Shown: positions 18,314 through 28,470, numbered from the stretch's first letter. The stretch: DNA of 64,000 nucleotides from an uncultured Lachnospiraceae bacterium (GCA_934401915.1 CAKRSV010000002.1:1-64000); one strand, 5' to 3'. Numbers and translations are program-made. Notes: a model not told the origin generated them from the sequence alone.

Positions 18314-18499
18314 ATGGCTAAGACAGCAATGAAGATTAAACAGCAGCGCAATCCGAAATTCTCCACAAGAGAATACAATCGTTGCAAAATTTGTGGTCGT
18401 CCACATGCTTATTTGAGAAAATACGGAATCTGCAGAATTTGCTTCCGTGAGTTAGCATATAAGGGCCAGATTCCTGGCGTGAAGAAAGCAAGCTGGTAA
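18314..18499 (+). CDS. rpsN: 30S ribosomal protein S14, zinc-binding type
   Basis: 61 residues, the short form. Zinc ligands C24, C27, C40 and C43 (CKIC and CRIC) are all present, so this is the C+ type (also called rpsZ). AAGGAGG lies upstream, 14 bases after rplE. Confidence 0.98.
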   Translation: MAKTAMKIKQQRNPKFSTREYNRCKICGRPHAYLRKYGICRICFRELAYKGQIPGVKKASW

Positions 18500-18514
18500 A
18501 ACAACGAAAAGAAT

Positions 18515-18547
18515 TTCTAAGTCAGCGAAGAACGCTGACTAAGAAAT
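18515..18547 (+). ncRNA. Intercistronic hairpin between rpsN and rpsH
   Basis: TTTCTAAGTCAGCG pairs with CGCTGACTAAGAAA across a 5-base loop with a single A-A mismatch, a 14-bp helix. No T run follows. It lies about 60 bases before rpsH. Its stability is striking for a mid-operon spacer. Confidence 0.6.
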
Positions 18548-18605
18548 ACTAAGTTTCGTTGGAAAGCATGATTCAAGTCAAAATGATAAAGGAGGAAACT
18601 AAATC

Positions 18606-19007
18606 ATGACAATGAGCGATCCTATTGCAGATATGCTTACAAGAATCCGTAATGCAAATACTGCAAAACATGATACAGTAGATGTTCCGGCATCCAAGAT
18701 GAAACTTGCAATCGCACAGATTCTCTTAGATGAAGGATACATCAAGAAATTCGATATTATCGAAGATGGCAATTTCAAGACAATCCACATCACATTAAAG
18801 TATGGTGAGGATAAGAATGATAAGATTATTTCCGGTATCAAGAGAATTTCCAAGCCTGGACTTCGTGTGTATGCAGGCAAGGAAGATCTGCCGAGAGTTC
18901 TTGGCGGACTGGGCGTAGCGATCATCTCTACAAACCAGGGCGTTATCACCGACAAGAAGGCAAGAGAGCTGCAGGTTGGCGGCGAGGTACTTGCATTCGT
19001 TTGGTAA
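18606..19007 (+). CDS. rpsH: 30S ribosomal protein S8
   Basis: 133 residues, usual length; binds helix 21 of 16S r[18 protein letters not shown] opens the protein and [20 protein letters not shown] closes it. AAAGGAGG is upstream. In E. coli S8 represses the spc operon; the hairpins flanking this gene are candidates for such control here. Confidence 0.98.
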   Translation: MTMSDPIADMLTRIRNANTAKHDTVDVPASKMKLAIAQILLDEGYIKKFDIIEDGNFKTIHITLKYGEDKNDKIISGIKRISKPGLRVYAGKEDLPRVLGGLGVAIISTNQGVITDKKARELQVGGEVLAFVW

Positions 19008-19059
19008 TATGACAAAGAGTTTTTCTGATGCGACAACATACGCCGCATAAGAAAAACGA

Positions 19060-19103
19060 AACTTTGCCGGAAAGAATGTCAGGCGACGTTCTTTCGGCAG
19101 GAA
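19060..19103 (+). ncRNA. Intercistronic hairpin between rpsH and rplF
   Basis: GCCGGAAAGAATGTC and GACGTTCTTTCGGC pair over about 14 bp with one bulged G and one G-U pair, loop about 4 bases. No T run follows. Together with the stem on the other side of rpsH it brackets the S8 gene. Confidence 0.55.
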
Positions 19104-19141
19104 GCTAATAATTGTTATTAAAAATAATAGGAGGTACGGGC

Positions 19142-19684
19142 ATGTCACGTATAGGAAGAATGCCAATCGCGATTCCTGCAGGCGTAACTGTAGAGGTTGC
19201 AGAAAATAACAAAGTGACTGTAAAAGGTCCCAAGGGAACACTTGAGAGAGTGCTTCCGTCTGAGATGGATATTAAGGTAGAGGGTTCTGAAGTAGTAGTT
19301 ACCAGACCGAACGACTTAAAGAAGATGAAATCTTTCCACGGTCTTACCAGAACACTGATCCACAACATGGTTGTCGGTGTTACGGAAGGCTTTGAGAAGA
19401 AGCTGGAAGTCAACGGTGTAGGTTACAGAGCTTCCAAGTCCGGTAAGGTGCTGACACTGAACCTGGGTTACTCTCATCCGGTAGAGATGACAGATCCTGA
19501 AGGCATCGAGACAGTAGTTGATGGACAGAACCTGATCATCGTTAAGGGTATTGATAAAGAAAAAGTTGGACAGTTTGCGGCTGAAATCAGAGACAAGAGA
19601 AGACCGGAGCCTTATAAGGGCAAGGGTATCAAGTATGCTGATGAGACAATTAGACGTAAAGTTGGTAAGACTGGTAAGAAATAA
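19142..19684 (+). CDS. rplF: 50S ribosomal protein L6
   Basis: 180 residues, usual length. [15 protein letters not shown] is the canonical N-terminus, so I use 19142 rather than an in-frame ATG at 19112. AGGAGG is upstream. [16 protein letters not shown] near the C-terminus is the conserved rRNA-binding segment. Confidence 0.98.
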   Translation: MSRIGRMPIAIPAGVTVEVAENNKVTVKGPKGTLERVLPSEMDIKVEGSEVVVTRPNDLKKMKSFHGLTRTLIHNMVVGVTEGFEKKLEVNGVGYRASKSGKVLTLNLGYSHPVEMTDPEGIETVVDGQNLIIVKGIDKEKVGQFAAEIRDKRRPEPYKGKGIKYADETIRRKVGKTGKK

Positions 19685-19704
19685 TAGATAAGGAGAGTAT
19701 GAAA

Positions 19705-20073
19705 ATGGTTAGTAAAGAGTCAAGACAAAAAGTTCGTGTAAAAAAACACAACAGAATGCGTAACCGTTTCAGCGGCACTGCTGAGAGGCCTCGTCTGGCT
19801 GTGTTCAGAAGTAATAATCATATGTATGCTCAAATTATTGACGATACAGTTGGAAATACTTTAGTTTCAGCATCTACACTTGAGAAGAGCGTAAAGGCTG
19901 AGCTTGAAAAGACCAATAACGTTGATGCAGCAGCATATTTAGGAACAGTAATCGCTAAGAGAGCAATCGAAAAAGGCATTAAGACTGTTGTCTTTGACAG
20001 AGGCGGCTTTATATATCAGGGCAAGATTGCAGCATTAGCCGACGCAGCCAGAGAAGCTGGCTTAGAATTCTAG
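19705..20073 (+). CDS. rplR: 50S ribosomal protein L18
   Basis: 122 residues; 5S rRNA-binding protein. [19 protein letters not shown] is the conserved region. Two ATGs are close: 19699 (MKMVSKES) and 19705 (MVSKES). The AAGGAG site fits 19705 better (about 9 bases), so I prefer it with modest certainty. Confidence 0.95.
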   Translation: MVSKESRQKVRVKKHNRMRNRFSGTAERPRLAVFRSNNHMYAQIIDDTVGNTLVSASTLEKSVKAELEKTNNVDAAAYLGTVIAKRAIEKGIKTVVFDRGGFIYQGKIAALADAAREAGLEF

Positions 20074-20094
20074 GAAGGGAGAAGAGAGAATCAC

Positions 20095-20604
20095 ATGAGA
20101 CGTACAATCATTGATGTAAGTCAGTTAGAATTGACTGAAAAAGTTGTAACAATCAAACGTGTTACAAAGGTTGTTAAAGGTGGTCGTAACATGCGCTTCA
20201 CTGCTCTTGTAGTAGTTGGTGATGGCAATGGTCATGTCGGCGCAGGCTTAGGAAAAGCAACTGAAATCCCGGAAGCAATTCGCAAAGGTAAGGAAGATGC
20301 AATCAAGAACTTAGTTTCTGTTGCACTTGATGAGAATAACAGTATCACACATGATTATATCGGCAAGTTCGGTTCCGCATCCGTTCTCTTAAAGAGAGCT
20401 CCGGAAGGTACCGGTATCATCGCTGGTGGTCCTGCTCGTATCGTCTGCGAGCTTGGCGGAATCAAGAACATCCGTACAAAGTCCCTTGGCTCCAACAACA
20501 AGCAGAACGTAGTACTTGCTACGATTGCTGGACTCAGCCAGTTAAAGACTCCTGAAGAAGTAGCTAAGAATCGTGGAAAATCTGTAGAAGAGGTTCGCGC
20601 ATAA
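20095..20604 (+). CDS. rpsE: 30S ribosomal protein S5
   Basis: 169 residues. The N-terminal double-stranded RNA-binding fold contains [20 protein letters not shown], including the loop where spectinomycin-resistance changes occur; no deletion is obvious. GGGAG upstream, 21 bases after rplR. Confidence 0.98.
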   Translation: MRRTIIDVSQLELTEKVVTIKRVTKVVKGGRNMRFTALVVVGDGNGHVGAGLGKATEIPEAIRKGKEDAIKNLVSVALDENNSITHDYIGKFGSASVLLKRAPEGTGIIAGGPARIVCELGGIKNIRTKSLGSNNKQNVVLATIAGLSQLKTPEEVAKNRGKSVEEVRA

Positions 20605-20648
20605 GCTACACAGCGTATTGCAATCAGAAAATTTAGGAGGAAAAAAAG

Positions 20649-20837
20649 ATGGCAGCAGCTAAAACATTAAAGATTACTTTAGTTAAATCTACAATCGGTC
20701 AGGTTCCCAAGACCCGCGCTACAATCGAAGCAATGGGACTGAAGAAGATCGGACAGACTGTTGAGTTACCTGACAACGGAGCAACTAGAGGTCAGATCCA
20801 GAAGGTCAGACATATGGTTAAAGTAGAGGAAGCATAA
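20649..20837 (+). CDS. rpmD: 50S ribosomal protein L30
   Basis: 62 residues, the short bacterial form. LKITLVKSTIGQVPKTRATI is diagnostic. A strong AGGAGG lies 8 bases upstream. Confidence 0.97.
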   Translation: MAAAKTLKITLVKSTIGQVPKTRATIEAMGLKKIGQTVELPDNGATRGQIQKVRHMVKVEEA

Positions 20838-20852
20838 AAAGGAGGTGTCAGA

Positions 20853-21293
20853 ATGGAATTATCAAATTTAAGACCGGCAGAAGGTTCTGTACAAAGTGAT
20901 AATTTTAGAAGAGGTCGTGGACACGGTTCAGGAAACGGCAAGACAGCCGGAAAGGGTCACAAGGGACAGAAGGCACGTTCCGGAGCACCCAGACCGGGTT
21001 TTGAAGGCGGTCAGATGCCGTTATACAGACGTCTTCCTAAGAGAGGCTTTAAGAACAGAAATACAAAGGAGATCGTCGCAATCAATCTTGGCGCACTGGA
21101 AGTATTTGACAATGGCGCAACTGTTGATGTAAATGCACTGATTGAGCAGGGGATCATCAAGAACCCCAGAGATGGAGTAAAGATCCTTGGAAACGGAGAA
21201 CTTACCAAGAAGCTCGATGTCAAGGTAGACGCATTTAGCGCATCCGCAAAAGAGAAAATCGAGGCACTTGGTGGAACAGCAGAGGTGATCTAA
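20853..21293 (+). CDS. rplO: 50S ribosomal protein L15
   Basis: 146 residues. Extended basic Gly-rich N-terminus ([20 protein letters not shown]) that threads into 23S rRNA. AAAGGAGG precedes the ATG. The stop shares one base with the secY start. Confidence 0.98.
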   Translation: MELSNLRPAEGSVQSDNFRRGRGHGSGNGKTAGKGHKGQKARSGAPRPGFEGGQMPLYRRLPKRGFKNRNTKEIVAINLGALEVFDNGATVDVNALIEQGIIKNPRDGVKILGNGELTKKLDVKVDAFSASAKEKIEALGGTAEVI

Positions 21294-22606
21294 TGCTTAA
21301 AACCTTAAAGAATGCGTTTAAGATCAAGGAAATCAGAAAGAAAATCTTTTTCACATTTGCAATGTTAGTTGTGATCCGTTTCGGATCACAGCTTCCAGTG
21401 CCCGGTGTGGACAGATCTTACTTCGCAAACTGGTTCTCACAGCAGACCGGCGATGCGTTCAATTTCTTTGATGCTTTTACAGGTGGATCGTTCCTGAATA
21501 TGTCAATCCTGGCATTGAACATCACACCATACATTACCTCGTCCATCATCATGCAGCTTATGACGATCGCGATTCCCAAACTTGAGGAAATGCAGCGTGA
21601 CGGTGTGGACGGTCGGAAGAAGATCGCATCCATCACAAGATATGTGACGGTTGCCCTCGCTATTATCGAGGCGAGCGCGATGGCGATCGGCTTTGGCCGT
21701 CAGGGACTTCTGGAGACTTACAATGTGATCAACATTATCACGGTTATCGCAGCGCTGACAGCGGGAAGTGCATTCCTGATGTGGGTCGGCGAGCGGATCA
21801 CCGAGAATGGTGTCGGCAACGGTATCTCGATCGTGCTGACGATTAACATTCTGTCCCGTATGCCGCAGGACATCACAAGTCTGTTTGAGCAGTTTGTAAT
21901 CGGCAAATCGATTGCGAAGGGCGTGGTAGCGGCAATTATCATTATTGCAATTATCATCCTTATGGTAATTATGGTCATCATCTTAAACGATGGTGTACGC
22001 AAGATCCCTGTTCAGTATGCCAAGAAGGTACAGGGCAGGAAAATGGTCGGTGGTCAGACGACAAACATTCCGCTGAAGGTAAATACAGCGGGTGTTATCC
22101 CGGTAATTTTCGCATCCTCTCTGTTACAGCTTCCGCTTATCATCTGTTCGCTGTTCAGTATCAACAGCACAGGCGTGTGGGCTGAGATCATGAAGGGTAT
22201 GAATTCAAATTACTGGTGTGACCCGGACAATATGGTTTATTCCATTGGTTTGGTCGTGTATATTGCATTGGTTATCTTCTTTGCATATTTCTACACCTCC
22301 ATTACCTTTAATCCTTTAGAGATTGCAGAAAATATGAAGAAGCAGGGCGGATTTATTCCCGGTATCAGACCTGGTAAGCCTACCAGTGATTATCTGACAA
22401 AGCTCCTGAACTACATTATTTTCATCGGAGCAGTTGGTCTTACGATCGTGTGCGTCGTTCCTTACATCTTTAACGGTGTATTCGGCGCGAGCGTATCCTT
22501 CAGCGGTACAAGCCTTATCATTATCGTGAGCGTTGTTCTGGAGACGATCAAGCAGATCGAATCCCAGATGCTGGTTCGAAACTACAAAGGATTTTTGAAC
22601 GACTAA
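21293..22606 (+). CDS. secY: Protein translocase subunit SecY
   Basis: 437 residues, ten predicted membrane helices, forming the protein-conducting channel with SecE and SecG. The plug region ([20 protein letters not shown]) and cytoplasmic loops ([13 protein letters not shown]) are recognisable. Starts one base inside rplO, so translation is coupled. Followed by adk after 86 bases. Confidence 0.98.
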   Translation: MLKTLKNAFKIKEIRKKIFFTFAMLVVIRFGSQLPVPGVDRSYFANWFSQQTGDAFNFFDAFTGGSFLNMSILALNITPYITSSIIMQLMTIAIPKLEEMQRDGVDGRKKIASITRYVTVALAIIEASAMAIGFGRQGLLETYNVINIITVIAALTAGSAFLMWVGERITENGVGNGISIVLTINILSRMPQDITSLFEQFVIGKSIAKGVVAAIIIIAIIILMVIMVIILNDGVRKIPVQYAKKVQGRKMVGGQTTNIPLKVNTAGVIPVIFASSLLQLPLIICSLFSINSTGVWAEIMKGMNSNYWCDPDNMVYSIGLVVYIALVIFFAYFYTSITFNPLEIAENMKKQGGFIPGIRPGKPTSDYLTKLLNYIIFIGAVGLTIVCVVPYIFNGVFGASVSFSGTSLIIIVSVVLETIKQIESQMLVRNYKGFLND

Positions 22607-22660
22607 TACTTAGAAATGGTGGGGACGGGCTTATGGGTGCGTCCCTACTCTTATGGAAAA

Positions 22661-22687
22661 GCGCAGATGCGTGCGCAGAAATGAGGA
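22661..22687 (+). promoter_or_regulatory. Hairpin-SD leader element, copy a (adk)
   Basis: GCGCA, a 6-base loop and TGCGC are followed at once by AGAAATGAGGA, which provides the Shine-Dalgarno for adk. It shares this layout with elements at 29557, 34881, 48434 and 47528. It lacks the longer upstream stem of the 34881 and 48434 copies. Confidence 0.5.
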
Positions 22688-22692
22688 TCACA

Positions 22693-23334
22693 ATGAAGAT
22701 AATTATGCTTGGAGCTCCGGGTGCAGGCAAAGGCACTCAGGCAAAAATGATCGCTGAGAAATACGGCGTACCGCATGTTTCCACGGGTGATATCTTCCGT
22801 GCCAACATCAAAGAGGGAACAGAGCTTGGAAAAGAAGCAAAGCAGTATATGGATCAGGGCCTTCTGGTTCCGGATGAACTGACAGTCAAGATCCTGCTCG
22901 ACAGAGTTGCAAAGGATGACTGCAAGAACGGCTATGTGCTGGATGGATTCCCGAGAACCATTCCGCAGGCAGAAGTGCTTGACAAGGCGCTGAACGAGCT
23001 GGGCGACAGGATCGACTATGCGATCGACGTTGATGTGCCGGATGAGAACATCGTCAAGAGAATGGGCGGCAGAAGAGCGTGCCTGACCTGTGGCGCAACC
23101 TACCACATCGAGCATGTGCCCCCGAAAAAGGAAGGCATCTGCGACAAGTGCGGATCCGAGCTGGTACTCCGCGACGACGACAAGCCGGAGACTGTAAAGA
23201 ACCGTCTGAGCGTATACCATGAGCAGACACAGCCGCTGATCGACTTCTATACAGAGAAGGGCGTGCTCAGGACAGTGGACGGAACACAGGATATGAAAGA
23301 TGTCTTTGCGGCAATCGTAAAGATTCTGGGTTAA
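22693..23334 (+). CDS. adk: Adenylate kinase (zinc-lid type)
   Basis: 213 residues; catalyses AMP + ATP = 2 ADP. P-loop GAPGAGKGT at residues 7-15; the lid carries CLTC and CDKC, four cysteines for structural zinc, as in Gram-positive enzymes. The start at 22693 has GAGGA 5 bases upstream; in-frame ATGs at 22633 and 22681 are less likely. Conserved position between secY and map. Confidence 0.97.
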   Translation: MKIIMLGAPGAGKGTQAKMIAEKYGVPHVSTGDIFRANIKEGTELGKEAKQYMDQGLLVPDELTVKILLDRVAKDDCKNGYVLDGFPRTIPQAEVLDKALNELGDRIDYAIDVDVPDENIVKRMGGRRACLTCGATYHIEHVPPKKEGICDKCGSELVLRDDDKPETVKNRLSVYHEQTQPLIDFYTEKGVLRTVDGTQDMKDVFAAIVKILG

Positions 23335-23355
23335 AAGAAAGAGGCAGGTATCGAT

Positions 23356-24111
23356 ATGGCTGTAACGATAAAGTCAGCGAGAGAAATTGAATTGATGAGG
23401 GAAGCAGGGCGGCTGCTTGCGCTGGTACATGAGGAACTGGCGAAGATCATCCGTCCCGGCATTTCCACCAAGGATATTGACAGGGCGTGCGAGGAGATGA
23501 TCCGGAGCTATGGATGTACCCCCAATTTTCTGAACTACCAGGGGTATCCGGGATCCGTATGCGTCTCGGTCAATGAGGAGGTCGTACACGGGATCCCCAC
23601 CGACAGGCACATCATTCAAGAGGGCGATATCGTCAGCCTGGATACCGGTCTTATCTATCAGGGTTATCACTCGGATGCGGCGCGGACCCACGCGGTGGGC
23701 GAGGTCAGCAGCGAGGCGCAGAAGCTGATGGATGTGACGAAGCAGAGTTTTTTTGAAGGGATTAAAATGGCAAAAGCCGGGAATCATCTGTTTGATATCT
23801 CAAATGCGATCGACGCCTATATCAGACCGTACGGCTACGGGATCGTAAGAGATCTGGTAGGACACGGGATCGGGACGCATCTCCACGAAGAACCGGAGAT
23901 CCCCAACTTTGCACAAAGGCGCAGGGGACTGCGGCTGCAGCCCGGAATGACGCTGGCGATCGAGCCGATGGTGAATCTCGGTACGGCGGACGTCAGGTGG
24001 ATGAAGGACGGCTGGACGGTGATCTCAGCGGATCATTCCCTTTCCGCGCATTATGAGAATACGATCCTGATAACGGAGGGCGAACCGGAGATCCTCACAC
24101 TCAGGGCGTAG
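23356..24111 (+). CDS. map: Methionine aminopeptidase, type I
   Basis: 251 residues; removes the N-terminal methionine from nascent proteins. The five metal ligands are in SLDTGLIYQGYHSDAART (two Asp), GHGIGTHLHEEPEIPNF (His, Glu) and the C-terminal YENTILITEGEPE (Glu). No N-terminal extension or SEC-C zinc domain. AAAGAGG upstream, 21 bases after adk. Confidence 0.97.
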   Translation: MAVTIKSAREIELMREAGRLLALVHEELAKIIRPGISTKDIDRACEEMIRSYGCTPNFLNYQGYPGSVCVSVNEEVVHGIPTDRHIIQEGDIVSLDTGLIYQGYHSDAARTHAVGEVSSEAQKLMDVTKQSFFEGIKMAKAGNHLFDISNAIDAYIRPYGYGIVRDLVGHGIGTHLHEEPEIPNFAQRRRGLRLQPGMTLAIEPMVNLGTADVRWMKDGWTVISADHSLSAHYENTILITEGEPEILTLRA

Positions 24112-24213
24112 GTTCTCTGTCAAAAGGACAGACAGGGTTAAGTCATAGTTAAATGGTAGAAGAGAAAAGATCCTTCCGGGGTAGGATCCTATCGCGGAAG
24201 CAGGGAGGAACAT

Positions 24214-24471
24214 ATGGTAGGAATGCTTGCAACCTCGAGAGCGGGGCATGATAAGGACACCACATATGTCATAATCGGAGAAGAAAAAGAATACGTTTAT
24301 CTAGCGGACGGCCGCCTGAAAACGGTCGGACAGCCGAAGAAAAAGAATAAAAGGCATATACAGATCATAAAGAAGGTACAGCTTCAGAAGAACGAGGATG
24401 GGTGGAACGACCTGGAAATCAAAAAAATCCTCAAAGAATATCACAAAAATCTTGACAGAGAAGATAATTAA
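24214..24471 (+). CDS. KOW-domain RNA-binding protein (L14e-like)
   Basis: 85 residues. The N-terminal half (MVGMLATSRAGHDKDTTYVI) has the KOW/L14e-like strand-loop pattern with the conserved AGHDK turn; the C-terminus is basic and helical. Small KOW proteins between map and infA are characteristic of Clostridia and are thought to bind ribosomal RNA. GGGAGG is upstream. The 102-base gap after map contains a GATCCT/AGGATC hairpin. Confidence 0.85.
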   Translation: MVGMLATSRAGHDKDTTYVIIGEEKEYVYLADGRLKTVGQPKKKNKRHIQIIKKVQLQKNEDGWNDLEIKKILKEYHKNLDREDN

Positions 24472-24523
24472 ACTTTATCTTATATAGGAAATCAGTATTA
24501 TGACATGAAAGAGGAGGAAACAA

Positions 24524-24742
24524 ATGTCAAAAGCCGATGTAATTGAAATTGAAGGAACTGTCATTGAAAAGTTACCTAATACCATGTTCCAGGTAGAACT
24601 TGAAAACGGACACGTGGTGTTAGCACATATAAGCGGCAAGCTGCGTCAGAATTTTATTCGTATCCTGCCCGGTGATAAAGTGACTTTGGAATTATCACCC
24701 TACGATCTGTCCAAGGGAAGGATCATCTGGAGAGATAAATAA
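24524..24742 (+). CDS. infA: Translation initiation factor IF-1
   Basis: 72 residues, exactly the usual size, single S1/OB fold: [20 protein letters not shown] and the [18 protein letters not shown] loop that enters the ribosomal A site. AGAGGAGG is upstream. Confidence 0.98.
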   Translation: MSKADVIEIEGTVIEKLPNTMFQVELENGHVVLAHISGKLRQNFIRILPGDKVTLELSPYDLSKGRIIWRDK

Positions 24743-24768
24743 AAACATTGATTTTTTCAGAAATTCCC

Positions 24769-24797
24769 TTGCATGAGTGGTACTTCCGTGTTATAAT
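24769..24797 (+). promoter_or_regulatory. Internal promoter before rpmJ
   Basis: TTGCAT at 24769-24774, 17-base spacer, TATAAT at 24792-24797, about 33 bases before the rpmJ ATG. It could give independent transcription of rpmJ-rpsM-rpsK-rpsD-rpoA-rplQ. Confidence 0.7.
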
Positions 24798-24829
24798 GTA
24801 AAACGGTCTTTTTGAAAGGAGGGTTTGAG

Positions 24830-24943
24830 ATGAAAGTCAGATCATCAGTAAAACCGATTTGCGAAAAATGCAAAGTCATTAAAAGAAAAGGAAAGATCAG
24901 AATTATCTGTGAAAATCCGAAGCACAAACAGGTACAAGGTTAA
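24830..24943 (+). CDS. rpmJ: 50S ribosomal protein L36
   Basis: 37 residues ([20 protein letters not shown]...). Zinc ligands C11, C14, C27 and H32 are all present, so this is the zinc-binding form. AAAGGAGG is upstream. Its small size makes it easy to miss. Confidence 0.97.
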   Translation: MKVRSSVKPICEKCKVIKRKGKIRIICENPKHKQVQG

Positions 24944-25265
24944 TCCCTAAACGAAGTAAAGCAGGGGTTCTTGTGTGGTTATATTATGAGCGGCTGCAGT
25001 ACCGTTCTTTTGTCATGTAATGGAAAATATTACCATGGCGGAGCGGATACTGATTATAATATAGATGGAAGAGCCTATGGGAGAATACTTTTTGATACCA
25101 ACCTGTGTTTGGAAAGATCGGATACTTTGATCCGGTTGGGCAGAGACTGCCCCAATCAATTAGTGTCGTATATGCGGAAAAAGCCCGCATACACATCATG
25201 CAGCAGTATACGCATGGGATCCATGCCGTATACATGCAAGTGTAAAGAAAATGGAGGAAACGTAA
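24944..25265 (+). other. 322-base spacer: structured leader of the alpha operon (rpsM)
   Basis: No supported gene. The last 150 bases fold into three stems: GGGCAG-AGA-CTGCCC near 25139-25153, TATGCGG with CCGCATA near 25169-25191, and GTATACG-CATGG with CCATG-CGTATAC near 25207-25234. The last ends about 30 bases before the rpsM ATG. It is a candidate site for autogenous control by a product of this operon, for example S4, which is known to regulate in other bacteria; the ligand here is inference. Confidence 0.5.
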
Positions 25266-25634
25266 ATGGCTCGTATTGCAGGTGTTGATTTACCTAGAGA
25301 AAAACGTGTAGAGATTGGATTAACTTACATCTACGGAATCGGCAGAGTAAGTGCCGGCAAGATTCTGGAGGCAGCAAATGTTAATCCCGATACCCGTGTC
25401 AGAGAGTTGACAGATGATGAAGTAAAGAGACTTGCAGAAGTAATCGACAAGGATTACACAGTAGAAGGTGATTTGAGAAGAGAGATCGCTCTCAACATCA
25501 AGCGTCTTCAGGAGATCGGATGCTACAGAGGTATCCGTCACAGAAAGGGACTTCCGGTTCGTGGTCAGAAGACAAAGACCAATGCCAGAACAAGAAAGGG
25601 TCCTAAGAGAACTGTAGCAAACAAGAAGAAATAA
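25266..25634 (+). CDS. rpsM: 30S ribosomal protein S13
   Basis: 122 residues. [20 protein letters not shown] at the N-terminus and the basic tail [20 protein letters not shown] that contacts P-site tRNA. TGGAGG is 7 bases upstream. Confidence 0.98.
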   Translation: MARIAGVDLPREKRVEIGLTYIYGIGRVSAGKILEAANVNPDTRVRELTDDEVKRLAEVIDKDYTVEGDLRREIALNIKRLQEIGCYRGIRHRKGLPVRGQKTKTNARTRKGPKRTVANKKK

Positions 25635-25679
25635 GTAACAGGCAGAAAGTAATTATAGGAGAAAGTAGGTTAGTTTATC

Positions 25680-26075
25680 ATGGCTAAAAAAGTTGCAAAA
25701 AAAGTAACAAAAAAGCGTATAAAGAAAAACGTTGAACGTGGACAGGCACATATTCAGGCATCCTTCAACAACACCATCGTTACTCTGACAGATAACGAAG
25801 GAAATGCACTGAGCTGGGCAAGTGCCGGTGGTCTTGGATTTAGAGGTTCAAAGAAATCTACTCCATATGCAGCACAGATGGCTGCAGAAACAGCTACAAA
25901 GGCTGCGTTAATTCATGGTTTGAAGACTGTAGACGTAATGGTAAAGGGACCTGGTTCAGGTCGTGAGGCTGCAATCCGTGCACTGCAGGCATGTGGTCTT
26001 GAAGTAACCAGCATCCGCGACGTTACCCCGGTACCGCACAATGGATGTCGTCCGCCTAAGAGACGTCGTGTATAG
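25680..26075 (+). CDS. rpsK: 30S ribosomal protein S11
   Basis: 131 residues. Basic Lys-rich N-terminus followed by [20 protein letters not shown] and the C-terminal [17 protein letters not shown], all diagnostic. It sits in the 30S platform. Confidence 0.98.
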   Translation: MAKKVAKKVTKKRIKKNVERGQAHIQASFNNTIVTLTDNEGNALSWASAGGLGFRGSKKSTPYAAQMAAETATKAALIHGLKTVDVMVKGPGSGREAAIRALQACGLEVTSIRDVTPVPHNGCRPPKRRRV

Positions 26076-26147
26076 TCACAGATCGAATCAATATTTGGAA
26101 GAAGGCGCCATGGCGTTGTAAACAAAATTCAGAAAGGAGCCAAAACA

Positions 26148-26741
26148 ATGGCAGTAAACAGAGTTCCCGTATTAAAGAGATGCAGATCCCTCGACTTAGA
26201 TCCTACTTATTTAGGATATGACAAGAAGTCCAACAGGACATCTGCAAGAGCAGGCAAGAAGGTCAGCGAGTATGGTCTTCAGCTCAGAGAGAAACAGAAA
26301 GCAAAATTTATCTATGGTGTACTGGAGAAGCCTTTCAGAAATTATTATGAGAAGGCCGACAGAATGAAGGGTATGACCGGTGAGAACCTCATGGTTATGC
26401 TTGAGAGCAGACTGGACAGCGTAGTATTCAGAATGGGATTTGCAAGAACAAGAAGAGAAGCAAGACAGATCGTTGGTCATAAGCACTTCCTTGTAAACGG
26501 CAAGGCAGTAAACGTTCCTTCTTATCTGATCAAGGCAGGAGATGTGATCGAGGTCAGAGAGAAATCCAAGTCTTTACAGAGATACAAAGATATTCTCGAG
26601 ATTACAGCAGGAAGACTGGTTCCTGAATGGCTGGATGTAGATCAGGAAGCTATGAAGGGCACTGTTAAGTATCTTCCTACCAGAGAGATGATCGATGTTC
26701 CGGTAAACGAAATGCTTATCGTCGAGTTGTATTCCAAGTAA
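26148..26741 (+). CDS. rpsD: 30S ribosomal protein S4
   Basis: 197 residues with an S4 RNA-binding domain (about 88-150: [30 protein letters not shown]). The N-terminus lacks the four zinc cysteines, so it is the C- form. S4 commonly represses its own operon; the rpsM leader is a candidate target. AAAGGAG is upstream. Confidence 0.97.
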   Translation: MAVNRVPVLKRCRSLDLDPTYLGYDKKSNRTSARAGKKVSEYGLQLREKQKAKFIYGVLEKPFRNYYEKADRMKGMTGENLMVMLESRLDSVVFRMGFARTRREARQIVGHKHFLVNGKAVNVPSYLIKAGDVIEVREKSKSLQRYKDILEITAGRLVPEWLDVDQEAMKGTVKYLPTREMIDVPVNEMLIVELYSK

Positions 26742-26804
26742 TAGGAATCGCAGGTGTAAGCGTTTGCATATTTCCAGACAGAACTGGAAAAGGAGGGTAT
26801 TTGA

Positions 26805-27764
26805 GTGTTTGATTTTGAGAGACCAAATATAGAAGTTGCAGAAATCTCAGAAGACAAGAAGTATGGTAAATTCGTTGTAGAGCCTCTGGAAAGAGGTTAC
26901 GGCATTACCCTTGGCAATTCTCTTAGAAGAATCATGCTATCTTCCTTACCGGGTGCGGCAGTAAGCCAGGTAAAAATCGAAGGTGTGCTGCATGAGTTCA
27001 GTTCCATCCCCGGCGTAAAAGAGGATGTTACCGAAATCATTATGAACATCAAGAGCCTTGCGATCAAGAACAACAGCGACACAAACGAGCCTAAGACCGC
27101 GTACATCGAGTACGAGGGAGAGGGCGTTGTGAGAGCTTCGGACATTCAGGCAGATCAGGATATCGAGATCCTGAATCCGGATCTTGTGATTGCTACACTC
27201 AGCGGGAAAGATACGAAGCTGTACATGGAACTGACGATTACAAGAGGCAGAGGCTATGTAAGCTCTGACAAGAATAAGACAGAAGATTTACCGATCGGTG
27301 TCATCGCGATTGATTCGATCTACACACCTGTTGAGAGAGTCAATGTGACCGTGGAAAATACCCGTGTGGGTCAGATTACCGATTTCGATAAGCTGACACT
27401 GGATGTATACACGAACGGAACACTGGTTCCGGATGAAGCAGTCAGTCTGGCTGCCAAGGTACTGAGCGAGCATTTAAGCCTGTTCATCGACCTTTCCGAG
27501 AATGCCAAGACCGCAGAGGTTATGGTAGAGAAAGAGGACGATGAGAAGGAAAAAGTGCTGGAGATGAGCATTGACGAACTCGAGTTATCAGTTCGTTCCT
27601 ACAACTGCTTAAAGAGAGCCGGTATCAACACGGTTGAAGAGTTGACCAACAAGACTTCCGAGGATATGATGAAGGTTCGTAACCTTGGCCGTAAGTCCCT
27701 CGAAGAGGTTCTTGCAAAGTTAAAAGAGTTAGGTTTACAGCTGAATCCCAGTGAGGAGGCTTAA
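26805..27764 (+). CDS. rpoA: RNA polymerase subunit alpha
   Basis: 319 residues. N-terminal dimerisation domain ([20 protein letters not shown]) and C-terminal domain ([20 protein letters not shown]) that binds UP elements and activators. It starts with GTG; AAAGGAGG lies about 11 bases upstream. The order rpsM-rpsK-rpsD-rpoA-rplQ is the canonical alpha operon. Confidence 0.98.
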   Translation: MFDFERPNIEVAEISEDKKYGKFVVEPLERGYGITLGNSLRRIMLSSLPGAAVSQVKIEGVLHEFSSIPGVKEDVTEIIMNIKSLAIKNNSDTNEPKTAYIEYEGEGVVRASDIQADQDIEILNPDLVIATLSGKDTKLYMELTITRGRGYVSSDKNKTEDLPIGVIAIDSIYTPVERVNVTVENTRVGQITDFDKLTLDVYTNGTLVPDEAVSLAAKVLSEHLSLFIDLSENAKTAEVMVEKEDDEKEKVLEMSIDELELSVRSYNCLKRAGINTVEELTNKTSEDMMKVRNLGRKSLEEVLAKLKELGLQLNPSEEA

Positions 27765-27782
27765 TGCAGATGGCGTAGAAAG

Positions 27783-27855
27783 TAAGTCCAAAGAGCATTT
27801 GTACGTCAACTCATAATGGAACAGAAAACGCATTCGGCTGATAAGTCCAAAGAGC
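27783..27855 (+). repeat. 14-bp direct repeat upstream of rplQ
   Basis: TAAGTCCAAAGAGC occurs at 27783-27796 and again at 27842-27855 in the rpoA-rplQ spacer. Spacing is 59 bases. No known function; possibly a protein-binding or local duplication feature. Confidence 0.5.
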
Positions 27856-27909
27856 GTGGCCGTATGTACCATGTCGGGAGAGAACTCCCAAATGAGAAAG
27901 GAGCCAATC

Positions 27910-28446
27910 ATGGCAAAATACAGAAAACTCGGCAGAACAGCTGACCAGAGAAAAGCATTACTTAGAAGTCAGGTAACAGCACTTCTGAACAACGGAAAGA
28001 TCGTTACCACAGAGGCTAAGGCAAAGGAAGTCCGCAAGATCGCAGACGGACTGATCGCACTTGCTGTAAAGGAAAAAGACAACTTCGAGACCGTTAAGGT
28101 TCAGGCAAAGGTAGCACGCAAGGACAAAGACGGCAAGAGAGTAAAAGAGGTTGTAGACGGCAAGAAAGTTACCGTATATGACACAGTTGAGAAAGAGATC
28201 AAGAAGGATATGCCTTCCAGATCCCATGCAAGAAGACAGATGTTAAAGGTATTATATCCTGTAACAGAAGTTCCTACAACTGCTGCCGGCAAGAAGAAAG
28301 CAACAAAGGAAGTTGATCTGGTTGCTAAGCTTTTTGACGAGTATGGCGCTAAGTATGCAAGCCGTAACGGTGGTTACACAAGAATCATCAAGATCGGACC
28401 TCGTAAGGGCGATGCAGCAATGGAAGTTGTACTTGAGTTAGTATAA
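27910..28446 (+). CDS. rplQ: 50S ribosomal protein L17 with long insertion
   Basis: 178 residues, against about 120 for typical L17. MAKYRKLGRTADQRKALLRS and the C-terminal GGYTRIIKIGPRKGDAAMEV are standard. The extra 50-60 residues are a charged, Lys-rich insert around residues 70-130 (KDKDGKRVKEVVDGKKVTVY and beyond), a feature seen in Lachnospiraceae. The start at 27910 has AAAGGAG upstream; an in-frame ATG at 27856 adds 18 unrelated residues. Last gene before a strong terminator. Confidence 0.95.
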   Translation: MAKYRKLGRTADQRKALLRSQVTALLNNGKIVTTEAKAKEVRKIADGLIALAVKEKDNFETVKVQAKVARKDKDGKRVKEVVDGKKVTVYDTVEKEIKKDMPSRSHARRQMLKVLYPVTEVPTTAAGKKKATKEVDLVAKLFDEYGAKYASRNGGYTRIIKIGPRKGDAAMEVVLELV

Positions 28447-28470
28447 TAAGAGTTTCCAATCAAAAATGAA

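Noticed and set aside
24971..25288. 105-codon frame across the rpmJ-rpsM spacer
   Set aside because: It overlaps the structured leader and runs into rpsM in another frame, has no ribosome-binding site and no recognisable composition.
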